Shown here one piece after another: positions 1-8,163 of a stretch of 47,949 bases of DNA. A program made the translations under genes and the position numbers. The DNA lies in the NCBI RefSeq assembly GCF_002006795.1, contig NZ_MVDN01000002.1, positions 221,267-269,215 on the forward strand. Reading direction: 5' to 3'. Origin of the DNA: Wohlfahrtiimonas populi (GTDB lineage: Bacteria; Pseudomonadota; Gammaproteobacteria; Cardiobacteriales; Wohlfahrtiimonadaceae). Positions within the stretch are counted from its first letter, which is position 1. Each line of letters begins with the position of its first letter. A model generated the notes under the pieces. It ran no database searches. It was not told where the DNA came from and saw only the letters and a list, made by a program, of their open reading frames with translations.

Positions 1-69
1 CAAAAAGGCAATTGGCGCTTATTGAAAACTCGCATCAAAACCATTCAATCTATTTTGAAGTACACATAA
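1..69 (+). CDS. C-terminal fragment of an unidentified gene
   Basis: The window opens inside an open frame of 22 codons that ends in TAA at 67-69, one base before the ATG of the LysE-type gene. The visible tail is basic (residues include KGNWRLLKTRIK and end in LKYT). It is too short to assign to a family. The one-base gap suggests that it is cotranscribed with, and translationally coupled to, the exporter that follows. The reading frame is supported only by this spacing, so it could be chance. Confidence 0.45.
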   Translation, partial: QKGNWRLLKTRIKTIQSILKYT

Positions 70-70
70 T

Positions 71-715
71 ATGTTTTTATTACTGATCTCCATTGCAACC
101 ACTCAGTTGGTTGCTTTAGCTTCTCCTGGCCCTGATTTTTTCTTTGTATCTCAAGTTGCTGCAAGTTCAACTCGTAGGCAGAGCTTCCGTGCAGTTTGTG
201 GGATTACTGCGGGTGTTTTTGTGTGGGCTTTTGCTGCTATTTTAGGATTAAATATTATTCTAAAACAGTTCCCGATATTGCACCGTGGCATTATGATTTT
301 AGGTGGTGCTTACTTACTGTATTTAGCCTATTTATTAACGAAATCTGCAATTTCAGCACACAAAGCTAAAAATACACCATCAGAACCGAAATTACCTACG
401 GTTCGCAGTAAATTCTTTTTGAAAGGTTTACTGACCAATCTATCGAATACCAAAGCATTGATCTATTTTGTGAGCGTATTCTCTGCCATTGTCACAGGCT
501 CTGTAGATATCAGCACAAAAGGCATCATCTTAGGCTTAATCGTAGTGGAAACATTCTTGTGGTTTTTATTTGTGGCTTATGTTTTCTCATTACCAAAAGT
601 GAAAGCAAAATACCAAGAATATACACAATATGTGGATGGCGCCGCTGGTTTATGCTTCCTATTTTTTGGTGCTTTTTTAGTTTATACAGGATTATTGGGT
701 AACCTAAATATTTAG
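71..715 (+). CDS. LysE/RhtB-family amino-acid exporter
   Basis: This 214-residue inner-membrane protein has the size and hydrophobic layout of the LysE/RhtB family: an N-terminal helix that runs into a conserved SPGPDFFFVS motif at about residues 18-27, then five further hydrophobic segments ending near residue 210. Family members export amino acids or their analogues using the proton gradient. The SPGPxxxxV motif is the main support, and the substrate cannot be read from sequence. It starts one base after the stop of the preceding frame. It precedes the cob operon on the same strand, but a 68-bp gap separates them, so a functional link to cobalamin is not implied. Confidence 0.9.
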   Translation: MFLLLISIATTQLVALASPGPDFFFVSQVAASSTRRQSFRAVCGITAGVFVWAFAAILGLNIILKQFPILHRGIMILGGAYLLYLAYLLTKSAISAHKAKNTPSEPKLPTVRSKFFLKGLLTNLSNTKALIYFVSVFSAIVTGSVDISTKGIILGLIVVETFLWFLFVAYVFSLPKVKAKYQEYTQYVDGAAGLCFLFFGAFLVYTGLLGNLNI

Positions 716-783
716 CGTTAATCACATACAAAATATTATCTAAGTGCTAGAATGAAGATTATCCCATCAGCTAGCGATTGATA

Positions 784-1308
784 ATGGAACGAAAAATCAC
801 TTTAATCACAGGCGGACAAAGATCTGGCAAAAGTAGTTTTGCTGAGCGTTATGCACTCTCTTTGTCTGATTCTCCTGTTTATATGGCCACTTCTCGTGTT
901 TGGGATGACGATTACTTACAACGTATTCAGCGCCATCAAAAAGATCGTGGTGATCAATGGCAAAATATCGAAGAAGAAAAGCATCTTAGCCAACATTCAT
1001 TGAATCACTCTGTGATTGTCATCGATTGTGTCACTTTATGGACAACCAACTTCTTCTTTGATCAATCCGAAGATTCGCTCGATGATATCTTCCAAGCAGT
1101 GCTCGCAGAGTTTCAGAAATTTACTCAAAATAATAACCATTATATTTTTGTCACCAACGAAATTGGATTGGGCGGCATATCTATTGATCCCATACAACGA
1201 AGATTTACAGATTTATTAGGTTGGATCAATCAAGCCATTGCCAAACAAGCAGACAATGTGACCTTCATGGTCTCAGGCTTGCCCATGCAACTGAAAGGAA
1301 AACTATGA
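784..1308 (+). CDS. cobU: Adenosylcobinamide kinase / adenosylcobinamide-phosphate guanylyltransferase
   Basis: This bifunctional cytoplasmic enzyme phosphorylates adenosylcobinamide and then attaches GMP, giving AdoCbi-GDP for the CobS step of B12 assembly. The P-loop GGQRSGKS lies at residues 10-17. A RIQRHQKDR stretch places the His that accepts GMP in the family at about residue 51. A DCVTLW strand and the NEIGLGGIS loop follow. Length is about 174 aa, close to the usual 180. I chose the ATG at 784; an in-frame TTG sits six bases upstream, and neither has a strong ribosome binding site. Its TGA overlaps the cobT ATG in an ATGA junction, so it heads a translationally coupled set. Confidence 0.95.
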   Translation: MERKITLITGGQRSGKSSFAERYALSLSDSPVYMATSRVWDDDYLQRIQRHQKDRGDQWQNIEEEKHLSQHSLNHSVIVIDCVTLWTTNFFFDQSEDSLDDIFQAVLAEFQKFTQNNNHYIFVTNEIGLGGISIDPIQRRFTDLLGWINQAIAKQADNVTFMVSGLPMQLKGKL

Positions 1309-2348
1309 GAACTTACCACATCGAAACATTGGATGAAATCTTTCGAAAAACAGCGCAAGATCGCATTGATAGCTTAGCAAAACCTGTGGGTTCTTTAGGA
1401 AAATTGGAAGGGGTTGCACGCAAAGTTGCCACCATTCAAAATACATTGAACCCTCAATTAAAGAATCCTCATCATATTTTATTTATTGCTGATCATGGCA
1501 TCGTGGCAGAAAATGTGAGCCCAAGCCCTAAAGAAATTACATGGCAACAAGCACTCAACATTACTCAAGATGGTGCGGGCATTAACATCTTTACAAAACA
1601 GCACAATTTTAATTTAATCATTGTGGATGCAGGGACTGATTATGATTTCCCAAAAGATATCAGCATCATTGATCGCAAAGTTCGTAAAGGCACACGAAAT
1701 TTTCTACATGAAGCAGCGTTAACACCTGATGAAGTTAATTTTGCTTTAACATACGGTGAAGAAGTTGTGGATTTAGTTGCCAAAAATGATTGCAACATTT
1801 TATCCATTGGCGAATTGGGCATTGGCAATACTTCAGTAGCATCTATCTGGATGTCATTATTAACAAACATTCCATTACAACAATGTGTTGGCGCAGGCTC
1901 TGGTTTAAGTGAAGAATTCACATTACGCAAATATGACATTTTGCAGCAATCAGTAGATCGCTATACAGGCCCATTAACACCTATGACGATTATGTCAGAA
2001 TTTGGTGGATTGGAAATGATCATGGCTGTTGGCGCAATGCTTCGTGCCGCTGAACTTAAAATGACGATCATCATTGATGGTTTCTTAATGAGTAACTCTT
2101 TATTAATGGCATCCAAAATTAATCCAGAAGTTGAGCAATATGCTGTTTTCAGCCATAAAAGTGAAGAAAGAGGTCATATCTTACTCTTGGAATATTTAGG
2201 CGTAGAACCACTTTTAAGCCTAAATTTCTGCTTAGGTGAAGGTACTGGTGCAGTTTGTGCTTATCCTTTGATTGAATCAAGCGTGCGCATGATGAATCAG
2301 ATGAAAAGCTTTGAAGAAAGCCGAATTTCTCACATTAATAAGTTCTAA
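1305..2348 (+). CDS. cobT: Nicotinate-nucleotide:5,6-dimethylbenzimidazole phosphoribosyltransferase
   Basis: CobT makes alpha-ribazole phosphate from nicotinate mononucleotide and the lower-ligand base, supplying the nucleotide loop of cobalamin. The 347-residue product shows the family landmarks: an AKPVGSLGKLE segment near the N-terminus, FIADHGI, the GELGIGNTS turn, and a C-terminal LGEGTGA whose Glu corresponds to the catalytic base of characterised CobT proteins. The open frame extends further upstream inside cobU, but the ATG at 1305 has an AAAGGAA site just upstream, forms an ATGA overlap with cobU, and gives the normal length. The TAATG junction at 2346-2350 couples it to cobS. Confidence 0.96.
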   Translation: MRTYHIETLDEIFRKTAQDRIDSLAKPVGSLGKLEGVARKVATIQNTLNPQLKNPHHILFIADHGIVAENVSPSPKEITWQQALNITQDGAGINIFTKQHNFNLIIVDAGTDYDFPKDISIIDRKVRKGTRNFLHEAALTPDEVNFALTYGEEVVDLVAKNDCNILSIGELGIGNTSVASIWMSLLTNIPLQQCVGAGSGLSEEFTLRKYDILQQSVDRYTGPLTPMTIMSEFGGLEMIMAVGAMLRAAELKMTIIIDGFLMSNSLLMASKINPEVEQYAVFSHKSEERGHILLLEYLGVEPLLSLNFCLGEGTGAVCAYPLIESSVRMMNQMKSFEESRISHINKF

Positions 2349-3103
2349 TGTTAATCACGGCTTTGATGTTTTTCACACGCTTGCCATTGTGGCGCTGGTT
2401 TACTGTACCGAGCGAAAATTTTCAGCGCGTGATTTATTATTGGCCATTTGCGGGCTGGCTCACAGCAAGTGTAATGTCATTAACCTTATTAGTGACGAAC
2501 TCTTTTTTGCCATTATCTGTTGTGATTGTTTTAACCATCATGAGCCGTGTGATTTTAACAGGTGCATTGCATGAAGATGGTTTAGGTGATTTCTTAGATG
2601 GCTTTGGTGGTGGTCACTCTAAAGAGAAAATTCTCGCCATCATGAAGGATAGTCATGCTGGTACTTATGCTATTTTAGGGCTCATTCTCTATTTCCTATT
2701 AACATACAATATTATGATCAATATTGAACCGAGCTTGTTAATCATGTTTATGTTGATTGCTGACCCTTTTTGTAAAATGATGAGTAGTTTTATTACAGCG
2801 CGTTTACCTTACGCAAGAACCGTAGACGCTAGTAAAATACAAGCCATCTATAGTCAGCCAACGTCAAAAGAAATTGCAATATCGTTATTTTTTGGTTTAT
2901 TGCCTTTATTAATATTGATTTGGCTCTTGCCTAGTTTTACGTATATTTTTGCAATCATTACACCAATCGTACTGTTTCTCATACTCACACAATGGATGAA
3001 GCATAAGATCCAAGGTTATACAGGTGATTGCGCTGGTGCATTATTTCTATTATTAGAAATCTCCATGATGCTCACATTCTTAGCGATTCATACTGTTCTA
3101 TGA
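2348..3103 (+). CDS. cobS: Adenosylcobinamide-GDP ribazoletransferase (cobalamin synthase)
   Basis: CobS is the integral membrane enzyme that joins AdoCbi-GDP with alpha-ribazole (or its phosphate), the last condensation in B12 assembly. The 251-aa product is mostly hydrophobic and carries the family signature HEDGLGDFLDGFGGG at residues 75-89, whose acidic residues bind magnesium. An FFTRLP motif stands at the N-terminus, as in other CobS proteins. Its ATG shares one base with the cobT stop, and its own TGA overlaps the cobC ATG. It therefore lies in the middle of a four-gene coupled operon. Confidence 0.95.
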   Translation: MLITALMFFTRLPLWRWFTVPSENFQRVIYYWPFAGWLTASVMSLTLLVTNSFLPLSVVIVLTIMSRVILTGALHEDGLGDFLDGFGGGHSKEKILAIMKDSHAGTYAILGLILYFLLTYNIMINIEPSLLIMFMLIADPFCKMMSSFITARLPYARTVDASKIQAIYSQPTSKEIAISLFFGLLPLLILIWLLPSFTYIFAIITPIVLFLILTQWMKHKIQGYTGDCAGALFLLLEISMMLTFLAIHTVL

Positions 3104-3630
3104 AACTCATCCTGATTCGCCATACTTCACTCAACATTGCATCTGGTATTTGTTACGGGCAAACAGACATTGATGTCAGCAATTCATTCATTAATGAAGC
3201 TACAGCAGTTAAAGCCCAATTAGTTGATTATAAATTGGATGCCATTTATACAAGCCCATTACAGCGCTGTGTTAAATTGGCTAATTTTTGTGGCTTTCCT
3301 AATGCTATTCAAGAACCCAAACTAATGGAGTTAAACTTTGGTGACTGGGAAGGCAAACTGTGGGATGACATTGATGATCCTAATTTGAAAAATTGGTTCA
3401 ATGATTGGCTTAATGTGCCTGCAACTAATGGTGAATCATTCATGATGCAGTATCAACGTTACGTTGAATTTGTCAATGAACTTAAAACAAAGCATGCTGA
3501 TCAAACAGTCGCCCTATTCACGCATGGCGGAATTTTACATTGTGCTCGTATTCATGCGAGGATTGATAGCTTTGATAATACTTTTGACCATAAACCTAAA
3601 TATGGCGAAATCTTAGCACTTAACGTCTAA
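3100..3630 (+). CDS. cobC: Histidine phosphatase family protein, probable alpha-ribazole phosphatase
   Basis: This 176-aa protein belongs to the phosphoglycerate-mutase-like histidine phosphatases. It has the phosphohistidine motif IRHTS (His at residue 7), YTSPLQRC, the acidic ELNFGDWEG stretch, and the second catalytic His in FTHGGIL. In cob operons this family removes the phosphate from alpha-ribazole 5'-phosphate or cobalamin 5'-phosphate. The frame is open upstream, but the ATG at 3100 forms an ATGA overlap with cobS and begins directly with the canonical first beta strand. Its 3' end overlaps the convergent Tat-signal gene by 11 bp. Confidence 0.9.
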   Translation: MKLILIRHTSLNIASGICYGQTDIDVSNSFINEATAVKAQLVDYKLDAIYTSPLQRCVKLANFCGFPNAIQEPKLMELNFGDWEGKLWDDIDDPNLKNWFNDWLNVPATNGESFMMQYQRYVEFVNELKTKHADQTVALFTHGGILHCARIHARIDSFDNTFDHKPKYGEILALNV

Positions 3631-3850
3631 AATTTAATAGAAAATTATGAGAATCAAAATCTAAAGAGCGTACATCTGATCGTATTGGCAACACATCTTG
3701 CTTGAGAGAAATATCAGAATGATTTTGGCTCACTTCATGATTTGAAAAAATAGCCATCGCGGGTGTTAACGCAATACCAACTGTTAATAATGAACCGATT
3801 TTTAAAAAACTACGACGAGATTTATCTACATAATTCATATCAGCATCCAT
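3620..3850 (-). CDS. Short protein with a twin-arginine signal peptide
   Basis: The predicted product has 76 aa, or 72 if it begins at the second Met. It opens with SRRSFLKIG, a textbook Tat motif, followed by a hydrophobic stretch (LLTVGIALTPAMA) with a plausible cleavage site near residue 33. Only about 43 residues remain after cleavage, with no cysteine or recognisable domain. It could be a genuine small Tat substrate or accessory peptide, or the 5' remnant of a larger exported protein cut off by the convergent cobC gene, which its 3' end overlaps. The Tat motif is clear; the function is unknown. Confidence 0.6.
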   Translation of the reverse strand: MDADMNYVDKSRRSFLKIGSLLTVGIALTPAMAIFSNHEVSQNHSDISLKQDVLPIRSDVRSLDFDSHNFLLNFRR

Positions 3851-3876
3851 TCTTAAATATCCAATAACTTTAACCG

Positions 3877-4188
3877 CTATACCGAACCTTCTTTTTCTAT
3901 GACTAAAATCCTTGCTTCACCTTGAGGATGTGCAACATGCTCTGTACCAACAGTCGCATGAAAAATATCACCCGCATTCAATAATACAATTTTAATAGCA
4001 TCATCATCTTTATAGTGCATTTCAACAATGCCATCTAATACAACAAAAACTTCTTCACCATCATTAATATGCCATTTATAGGGTTGGTCAGTCCAATGTA
4101 ATCTAACAGTTGTCCCTTCTAAATTTGCAATATCCAAAGCGCCCCAAGCGCGTTCCGCAGTGAAAGTTTTACCATTAATGATTTTCAT
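3877..4188 (-). CDS. Cupin-domain protein
   Basis: This is a small single-domain protein of 103 aa. The core contains the cupin pattern, with WHINDGEEVFVVLDG matching motif 1 (a His followed by a Glu that could hold a metal) and AGDIFHATVGTEHVAHP matching motif 2. Such stand-alone cupins may bind metals or small ligands, and nothing here identifies the ligand. It sits nine bases downstream of the GIY-YIG gene on the same strand, so it is probably the third gene of a CNNM, GIY-YIG, cupin transcript. Confidence 0.85.
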   Translation of the reverse strand: MKIINGKTFTAERAWGALDIANLEGTTVRLHWTDQPYKWHINDGEEVFVVLDGIVEMHYKDDDAIKIVLLNAGDIFHATVGTEHVAHPQGEARILVIEKEGSV

Positions 4189-4197
4189 TTTCTTGCC

Positions 4198-4479
4198 CTA
4201 TTCTTGATCTTTCACTTGTGACAAATATAACTCTTTTTGTTTTCGTGTTAATTGCTTAAAAGCATATTCTTGTTTCATGGCTTCGCTTTTAGTCGCAAAA
4301 CTTTCATGATGCAATAACAGCAAAGGCCTGCGTTTGGCAAGCCTTGTATATTTTGCGCCAATGCCATCATTATGCTCTTTTAAACGCCTTTCAACATCAA
4401 TTGTGTAACCAGCATAGAATGTATCATCATCGCATTGTAAAACGTAAAAACAATGTAGAACGTCGTCTGCATCAGTCAT
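4198..4479 (-). CDS. GIY-YIG nuclease-domain protein (UPF0213/YhbQ type)
   Basis: The 93-residue product is a minimal GIY-YIG fold. FYVLQCDDDTFYAGYT holds the two aromatic strands, in which GIY and YIG are replaced by FYV and YAG as is common in this subfamily. ERRLKEHN supplies the conserved Arg, and an AMKQEYAFK stretch supplies the Glu. Members of the YhbQ/UPF0213 group have been linked to DNA processing, but biochemical roles are poorly settled. Its ATG overlaps the stop of the upstream CNNM gene by one base (TAATG), which implies translational coupling. Confidence 0.9.
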   Translation of the reverse strand: MTDADDVLHCFYVLQCDDDTFYAGYTIDVERRLKEHNDGIGAKYTRLAKRRPLLLLHHESFATKSEAMKQEYAFKQLTRKQKELYLSQVKDQE

Positions 4480-5489
4480 TATTGATTGCGGCTTTCCCAG
4501 CGCTTTTTAGCGAGTAAACGCATATCTACCACGATATCTGTTTCATCGACAATCTCTTCGCCAATGATCTTTTCAATAATATCTTCCAAGGTAATCACAC
4601 CTAGCCAACTACCGAATTCATCATAAATGAATGCCAAATGTTGTTTGTGATCCAATAGTTTTCTAAACGCAGTTTTCACACTAGTTGTATCTGGCAATAC
4701 TAAAGGCGGCTCAGCAAAATCTAAGACTGTTTTACCTGATTCCACCAAATCAATAAAGTCATGACGGAAAAACACACCCAATGGAGCTTCTTGATCATTG
4801 ATGATCGGATAACGAGAGAATTGGTTTTGATCAATCAACTCTTTCAATTCATCACTGCTAATATTGGGATGAATTGAAGCAGTCACAACTCTTGGTGTCA
4901 TAATAGATGTTAAATCCACTTCACCTAAATCTAAAATATTAGAAATGACTGATTGTTCCTTAGGTTCAATTTGCCCGAGTTCTTTTGCTAAAACTGATAA
5001 GGCTTTGATTTCCTGTTTAAGATTAGCATCTACTTTATTGTTGCCAATCAAACGCATGATTAAATCAGATAACCAAATAAAGGGTGCCAAAATGATGATC
5101 ATAGGATTCAAAATGACTGGCAATGTCTTTGCCAATTCTCGCCAATATTTAGCACCTAACACTTTTGGAATGATTTCAGATAACACTAAAATCAATACTG
5201 TCATCACAGCAGAGGCAATTCCTAAATAAGCATTGCCATATAGTTTTGTAACTTGTGCACCAACACCAGCTGCGCCAGCTGTATGCGCAACAGTATTCAA
5301 TGTCAAAATCGCGGCCAATGGGCGATCAATTTTATCTCTCAATTTTTTTAATTTTGGATATAAATCTGGTGCGTCCATTTTTTGCTGAGAAATAAAGCTC
5401 GGTGTTAATGATAATAACGCTGCTTCTAAAATAGAACAAATAAACGAAATTGTGATGGCAATTAAAACGATTACAAATAAAATTAACAT
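4479..5489 (-). CDS. CNNM/DUF21 membrane protein with paired CBS domains
   Basis: The N-terminal half (about residues 1-170) has the hydrophobic helices of the CNNM (DUF21) transmembrane domain, starting with an LILFVIVLIAITISF helix. Residues 190-320 form two CBS repeats (SIMTPRVV..., then FAEPPLVLPDTTS... to LGVITLEDIIEKIIGEEI). Family members are implicated in magnesium or cobalt efflux and sensing. At 336 aa it stops right after the CBS pair and lacks the C-terminal CorC_HlyC domain found in longer relatives such as CorC-type proteins. It heads the minus-strand transcript that continues into the GIY-YIG and cupin genes. Confidence 0.92.
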   Translation of the reverse strand: MLILFVIVLIAITISFICSILEAALLSLTPSFISQQKMDAPDLYPKLKKLRDKIDRPLAAILTLNTVAHTAGAAGVGAQVTKLYGNAYLGIASAVMTVLILVLSEIIPKVLGAKYWRELAKTLPVILNPMIIILAPFIWLSDLIMRLIGNNKVDANLKQEIKALSVLAKELGQIEPKEQSVISNILDLGEVDLTSIMTPRVVTASIHPNISSDELKELIDQNQFSRYPIINDQEAPLGVFFRHDFIDLVESGKTVLDFAEPPLVLPDTTSVKTAFRKLLDHKQHLAFIYDEFGSWLGVITLEDIIEKIIGEEIVDETDIVVDMRLLAKKRWESRNQ

Positions 5490-5626
5490 TGATGTCTCAT
5501 ATTTAAAATATTACTGCACATTATATAACTTTTTAAAGTTTTCATCATTCTACTGATAAAAATACAGCAACAATATGTCAACTCATTACAACCAAATAAA
5601 GTTAACAATTAATTACAATTCTCTGA

Positions 5627-5654
5627 TTAACAAAAAAATTAATGCTGATATAAT
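5627..5654 (+). promoter_or_regulatory. Sigma-70-type promoter for the 147-aa secreted protein
   Basis: TTAACA at 5627-5632 (five of six matches to the -35 consensus) and a perfect TATAAT at 5649-5654 are separated by 16 bp. Transcription would begin near 5661, about 36 bases before the ATG at 5697. The flanking region, between the divergent CNNM gene and this gene, is otherwise featureless AT-rich DNA. Confidence 0.7.
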
Positions 5655-5696
5655 CTGCCAAAATTTTTAACCACAAAATCATAAGAGATAATACTG

Positions 5697-6140
5697 ATGA
5701 AAAAATTATTAAAAATATTTTTACTTATAGCAGCATTCGGATTCTTCAATACAGCACATGCTAAAATTCCACTATTCTTTGGCGACCAAGACTATTTCGA
5801 AAACATCGAATCTGTTCAACCGATTAAAGACGGCAAAGATACTTACAAATTTGGTTATCGTGTTTCTATCAAATGGTTCTTGGCAGGTATTTATGCAAAA
5901 GATGAAGGCTATGTGTTAACTAATGCCAACACATACATTCCATTGAATGAAGAAATGATTGCTGAATTACAAGCAATGGGCGAATTACCAAAAGAAATAC
6001 CAACATATTCATTGCCAGTAGATTACTACTTAAAAGGCTATTCTTTATGGATCATTATCGCTGGCTTTGTAATCTTTGGTTTGATCAAAAGCCGTAAGAA
6101 AAAACCTGCTGAAGAAAACACAGTAGAGCCAACTGCTTAA
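5697..6140 (+). CDS. Secreted, C-terminally anchored protein of unknown function
   Basis: The product has 147 aa. Residues 1-22 form a signal peptide ending AHA. The mature part contains a FFGDQDYFENIESVQPIKDG segment and a central soluble region. A hydrophobic helix at about 115-130 (WIIIAGFVIFGLI) is followed by a basic KSRKKK anchor and a short polar tail. This predicts a periplasmic domain held to the inner membrane by its C-terminus. I recognise no domain. It has its own strong promoter and a strong terminator, so it is monocistronic. Confidence 0.85.
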   Translation: MKKLLKIFLLIAAFGFFNTAHAKIPLFFGDQDYFENIESVQPIKDGKDTYKFGYRVSIKWFLAGIYAKDEGYVLTNANTYIPLNEEMIAELQAMGELPKEIPTYSLPVDYYLKGYSLWIIIAGFVIFGLIKSRKKKPAEENTVEPTA

Positions 6141-6160
6141 TCACACAATTTGTATTGTTT

Positions 6161-6190
6161 AAATAGCCCAAATCATTTGGGCTATTTTTT
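6161..6190. terminator. Rho-independent terminator, bidirectional
   Basis: Two 12-base perfect arms (AAATAGCCCAAA and its complement) flank a 3-base TCA loop, followed by a T run on the plus strand and preceded by A residues that serve the minus strand. It ends the 147-aa gene and, in the other direction, the DsrE gene. Confidence 0.9.
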
Positions 6191-6198
6191 TGCATATT

Positions 6199-6546
6199 TT
6201 ACGGCTTAATGTACGCAAAGCCTTCATGTTGCTTTCGTGCTAATTCAAAGACAGCCACCGAAACAATCACTACAAAATTAGGCAATTCACTCTCATCAAT
6301 CTCAAAGCCTTTCATAGAATTTTGGCAAATATTCAATACAACATCTTGGTCCGTTAAATTATTCAAAGCTTGATGCTTTTCTGGCATCAAATAGCCTTTC
6401 ACAGCTTCTGAGTTAGCAACTACAATGATTTTTGCATGCTTTGGATCAATTTCTTTCAGTAAATTATTCACATTAGCAATCACACGATCCCATTTATTAA
6501 TCTCATCAATATGAAAAACCACTTTAAAAGTTTGTTGAGTCGACAT
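6199..6546 (-). CDS. DsrE/DsrF-like family protein
   Basis: This 115-aa soluble protein has the DsrE-type alpha/beta layout: a KVVFHIDEINKWDRVIANVNNLL opening, an IIVVANSEAVKGYL strand-helix, and a VVLNICQNSMKG strand that carries the single conserved cysteine position. The C-terminal segment FVVIVSVAVFELARKQHEG matches the hydrophobic strand and helix seen in this family. Family members trim or carry sulfur in relay systems, but many stand-alone copies are uncharacterised. It is flanked by a terminator at its 3' end and appears to be transcribed alone. Confidence 0.85.
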   Translation of the reverse strand: MSTQQTFKVVFHIDEINKWDRVIANVNNLLKEIDPKHAKIIVVANSEAVKGYLMPEKHQALNNLTDQDVVLNICQNSMKGFEIDESELPNFVVIVSVAVFELARKQHEGFAYIKP

Positions 6547-6613
6547 TTAATTCTCTCTATTTATATTCAATTACACTCCAAAAGATTAGCATTAATTATC
6601 TATCTCTATCACA

Positions 6614-6645
6614 AATAAAAAAGCCATTTCAGTTTATGAAATGAC
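6614..6645 (-). terminator. Terminator of the MFS-M81 transcript
   Basis: CATTTCA and TGAAATG arms around a GTTTA loop (6625-6643) are followed, reading the minus strand, by a CTT/T-rich run (AAAAAA at 6617-6622 on the plus strand). It lies just after the stop of the M81 gene. Confidence 0.7.
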
Positions 6646-6668
6646 TTTCTCAATAACGTTATGATTAA

Positions 6669-8153
6669 TTAAAATTCACGACCATGTGGTTTTAAACGAA
6701 TCCCTTTTTTCAAATGCTTCCAAGGAATATCCGCAGGATCAACTGTAAGTGGGCCAGGTGATTTTGCAATCAAAATCTCTTTTGCTATTGGTTGGAAGTC
6801 CGCTCTAAAATGCACTGAACTTTTCACCACAACAATTCCCATATCTTCTGGAATCACGCCTGCTTGCTTAAATAAATTACGATCCAACATTTGTGCTTTA
6901 TCACTACATGCAACGATCTTTAAGCCATCAATCGCTAAACAAACAGTTGGACCAACACTGACTTTAACACCGTTCATCATAGGGCCATCATATTGGCAGC
7001 AGCCATCTGAAATATTTTCCACTTTAAATGTTGCAACCAATGGCGAATCCTCAGGTACTGAATCACAACCACCTAATGCTAATTCCACATTGTTACCAAT
7101 ACCTGCTTCAATCGCAATCGCAACTGATTTAGGATCCGTAATCAATCCCACAGCAGTATTGGTTGCCTTAGCTGCCAACAATGCTTTGATCAATCCCATC
7201 GTATTAGAATCACCGCCAGCACCTGGATTATCTTGTGTATCTGCAATGATCACAGGTTTTTTTGCATCTTTAGATAACTCAATCGCCTTTGCCACCGCTT
7301 CTTCTGGTGATAAAAATGCAACATCCCACAATGCTTCATCATCTAAAATTCGTTGATACAGGATATTCACTGCTGTATCGATATTCAGTTGATCAGTACC
7401 ATAACCCCAAACTGTACCGCCACAACCTTCAAAGTCTGATGCAGGAAAACCTGTGGTTAAAGATATGGATGCAACATTTTTCTCTAATTGCTCCATGAAC
7501 TCAATGGTACTTTTCGCAGGATCAATAAAAGTACATTGAGCATTGATGGATGTTAAAAATGGCCAGTGTTTATAAGATAAGTAGCGCTTTTCTCCGTTCA
7601 ATAAAGCATGCATTTCAATGGCAGATCTGAGGCCTGAATCCGCCATATCCACATGAGGATAGGTCCGATAAGTTACTAGCACGCTTGCCGATTCCAACAT
7701 TAAATCAGTGACGTTGGCATGCAAATCTAAACTTGCAACCAATGGCATATCATTGCCAATCAATGCTCGAACTCGTGCCAGTAACTCACCTTCCCCATCA
7801 TCTAAATGCTCACAAACCATTGCACCATGTAGATCTAAATAAACACCTTGAAGAGCTGCTAAGTTACTTTGTACTGCATCAAGAATTTCTGAACAAATTC
7901 TCTCATAAGCATCTTCAGTAACATGTGCAGATGGAGCAGCTCCCGCCCAAAGCACTGGAATTAAATCATAACCATATTCTTCTGCTTGCTTCATGAAGCC
8001 ACCCAAAGGAATGTTCATTTCCTTAATGGCATCCAATTCACTGCCTCTGCTCAATGGTGGATAGCCACCACCATGAACAAACTTTTCATAATCTGCTTTT
8101 GTCGGTGCAAAAGTGTTAGTTTCATGCTGAAAACCAGCAATTAAAATACTCAT
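6669..8153 (-). CDS. M81-family metallopeptidase-like hydrolase (MlrC-like)
   Basis: The 494-aa product fits the M81 / MlrC family over its full length. It opens with GFQHETNTFAPT, has DLHGAMV and SLDLHANVTD segments that supply likely metal-binding His and Asp residues, and a DTQDNPGAGGDSNTMGLI loop in the second half. MlrC degrades linear microcystin products in Sphingomonas. Most relatives have no known substrate and often sit beside transporters. Here it lies 10 bp downstream of an ACS-type MFS transporter, which suggests that the pair imports and hydrolyses one organic acid or peptide-like compound. No signal peptide is present, so it acts in the cytoplasm. Confidence 0.9.
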   Translation of the reverse strand: MSILIAGFQHETNTFAPTKADYEKFVHGGGYPPLSRGSELDAIKEMNIPLGGFMKQAEEYGYDLIPVLWAGAAPSAHVTEDAYERICSEILDAVQSNLAALQGVYLDLHGAMVCEHLDDGEGELLARVRALIGNDMPLVASLDLHANVTDLMLESASVLVTYRTYPHVDMADSGLRSAIEMHALLNGEKRYLSYKHWPFLTSINAQCTFIDPAKSTIEFMEQLEKNVASISLTTGFPASDFEGCGGTVWGYGTDQLNIDTAVNILYQRILDDEALWDVAFLSPEEAVAKAIELSKDAKKPVIIADTQDNPGAGGDSNTMGLIKALLAAKATNTAVGLITDPKSVAIAIEAGIGNNVELALGGCDSVPEDSPLVATFKVENISDGCCQYDGPMMNGVKVSVGPTVCLAIDGLKIVACSDKAQMLDRNLFKQAGVIPEDMGIVVVKSSVHFRADFQPIAKEILIAKSPGPLTVDPADIPWKHLKKGIRLKPHGREF

Positions 8154-8163
8154 ATCTTCACTC

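Noticed and set aside
716-783. Cobalamin riboswitch upstream of cobU
   Set aside because: Only 68 bases separate the exporter and cobU, too little for the roughly 200-base cobalamin riboswitch, and no B12-box-like sequence is seen.
1221-1304. Longer cobT start inside cobU
   Set aside because: The extra 28 codons lie fully within cobU and lack homology to CobT; the ATG at 1305 has a ribosome binding site and an ATGA junction.
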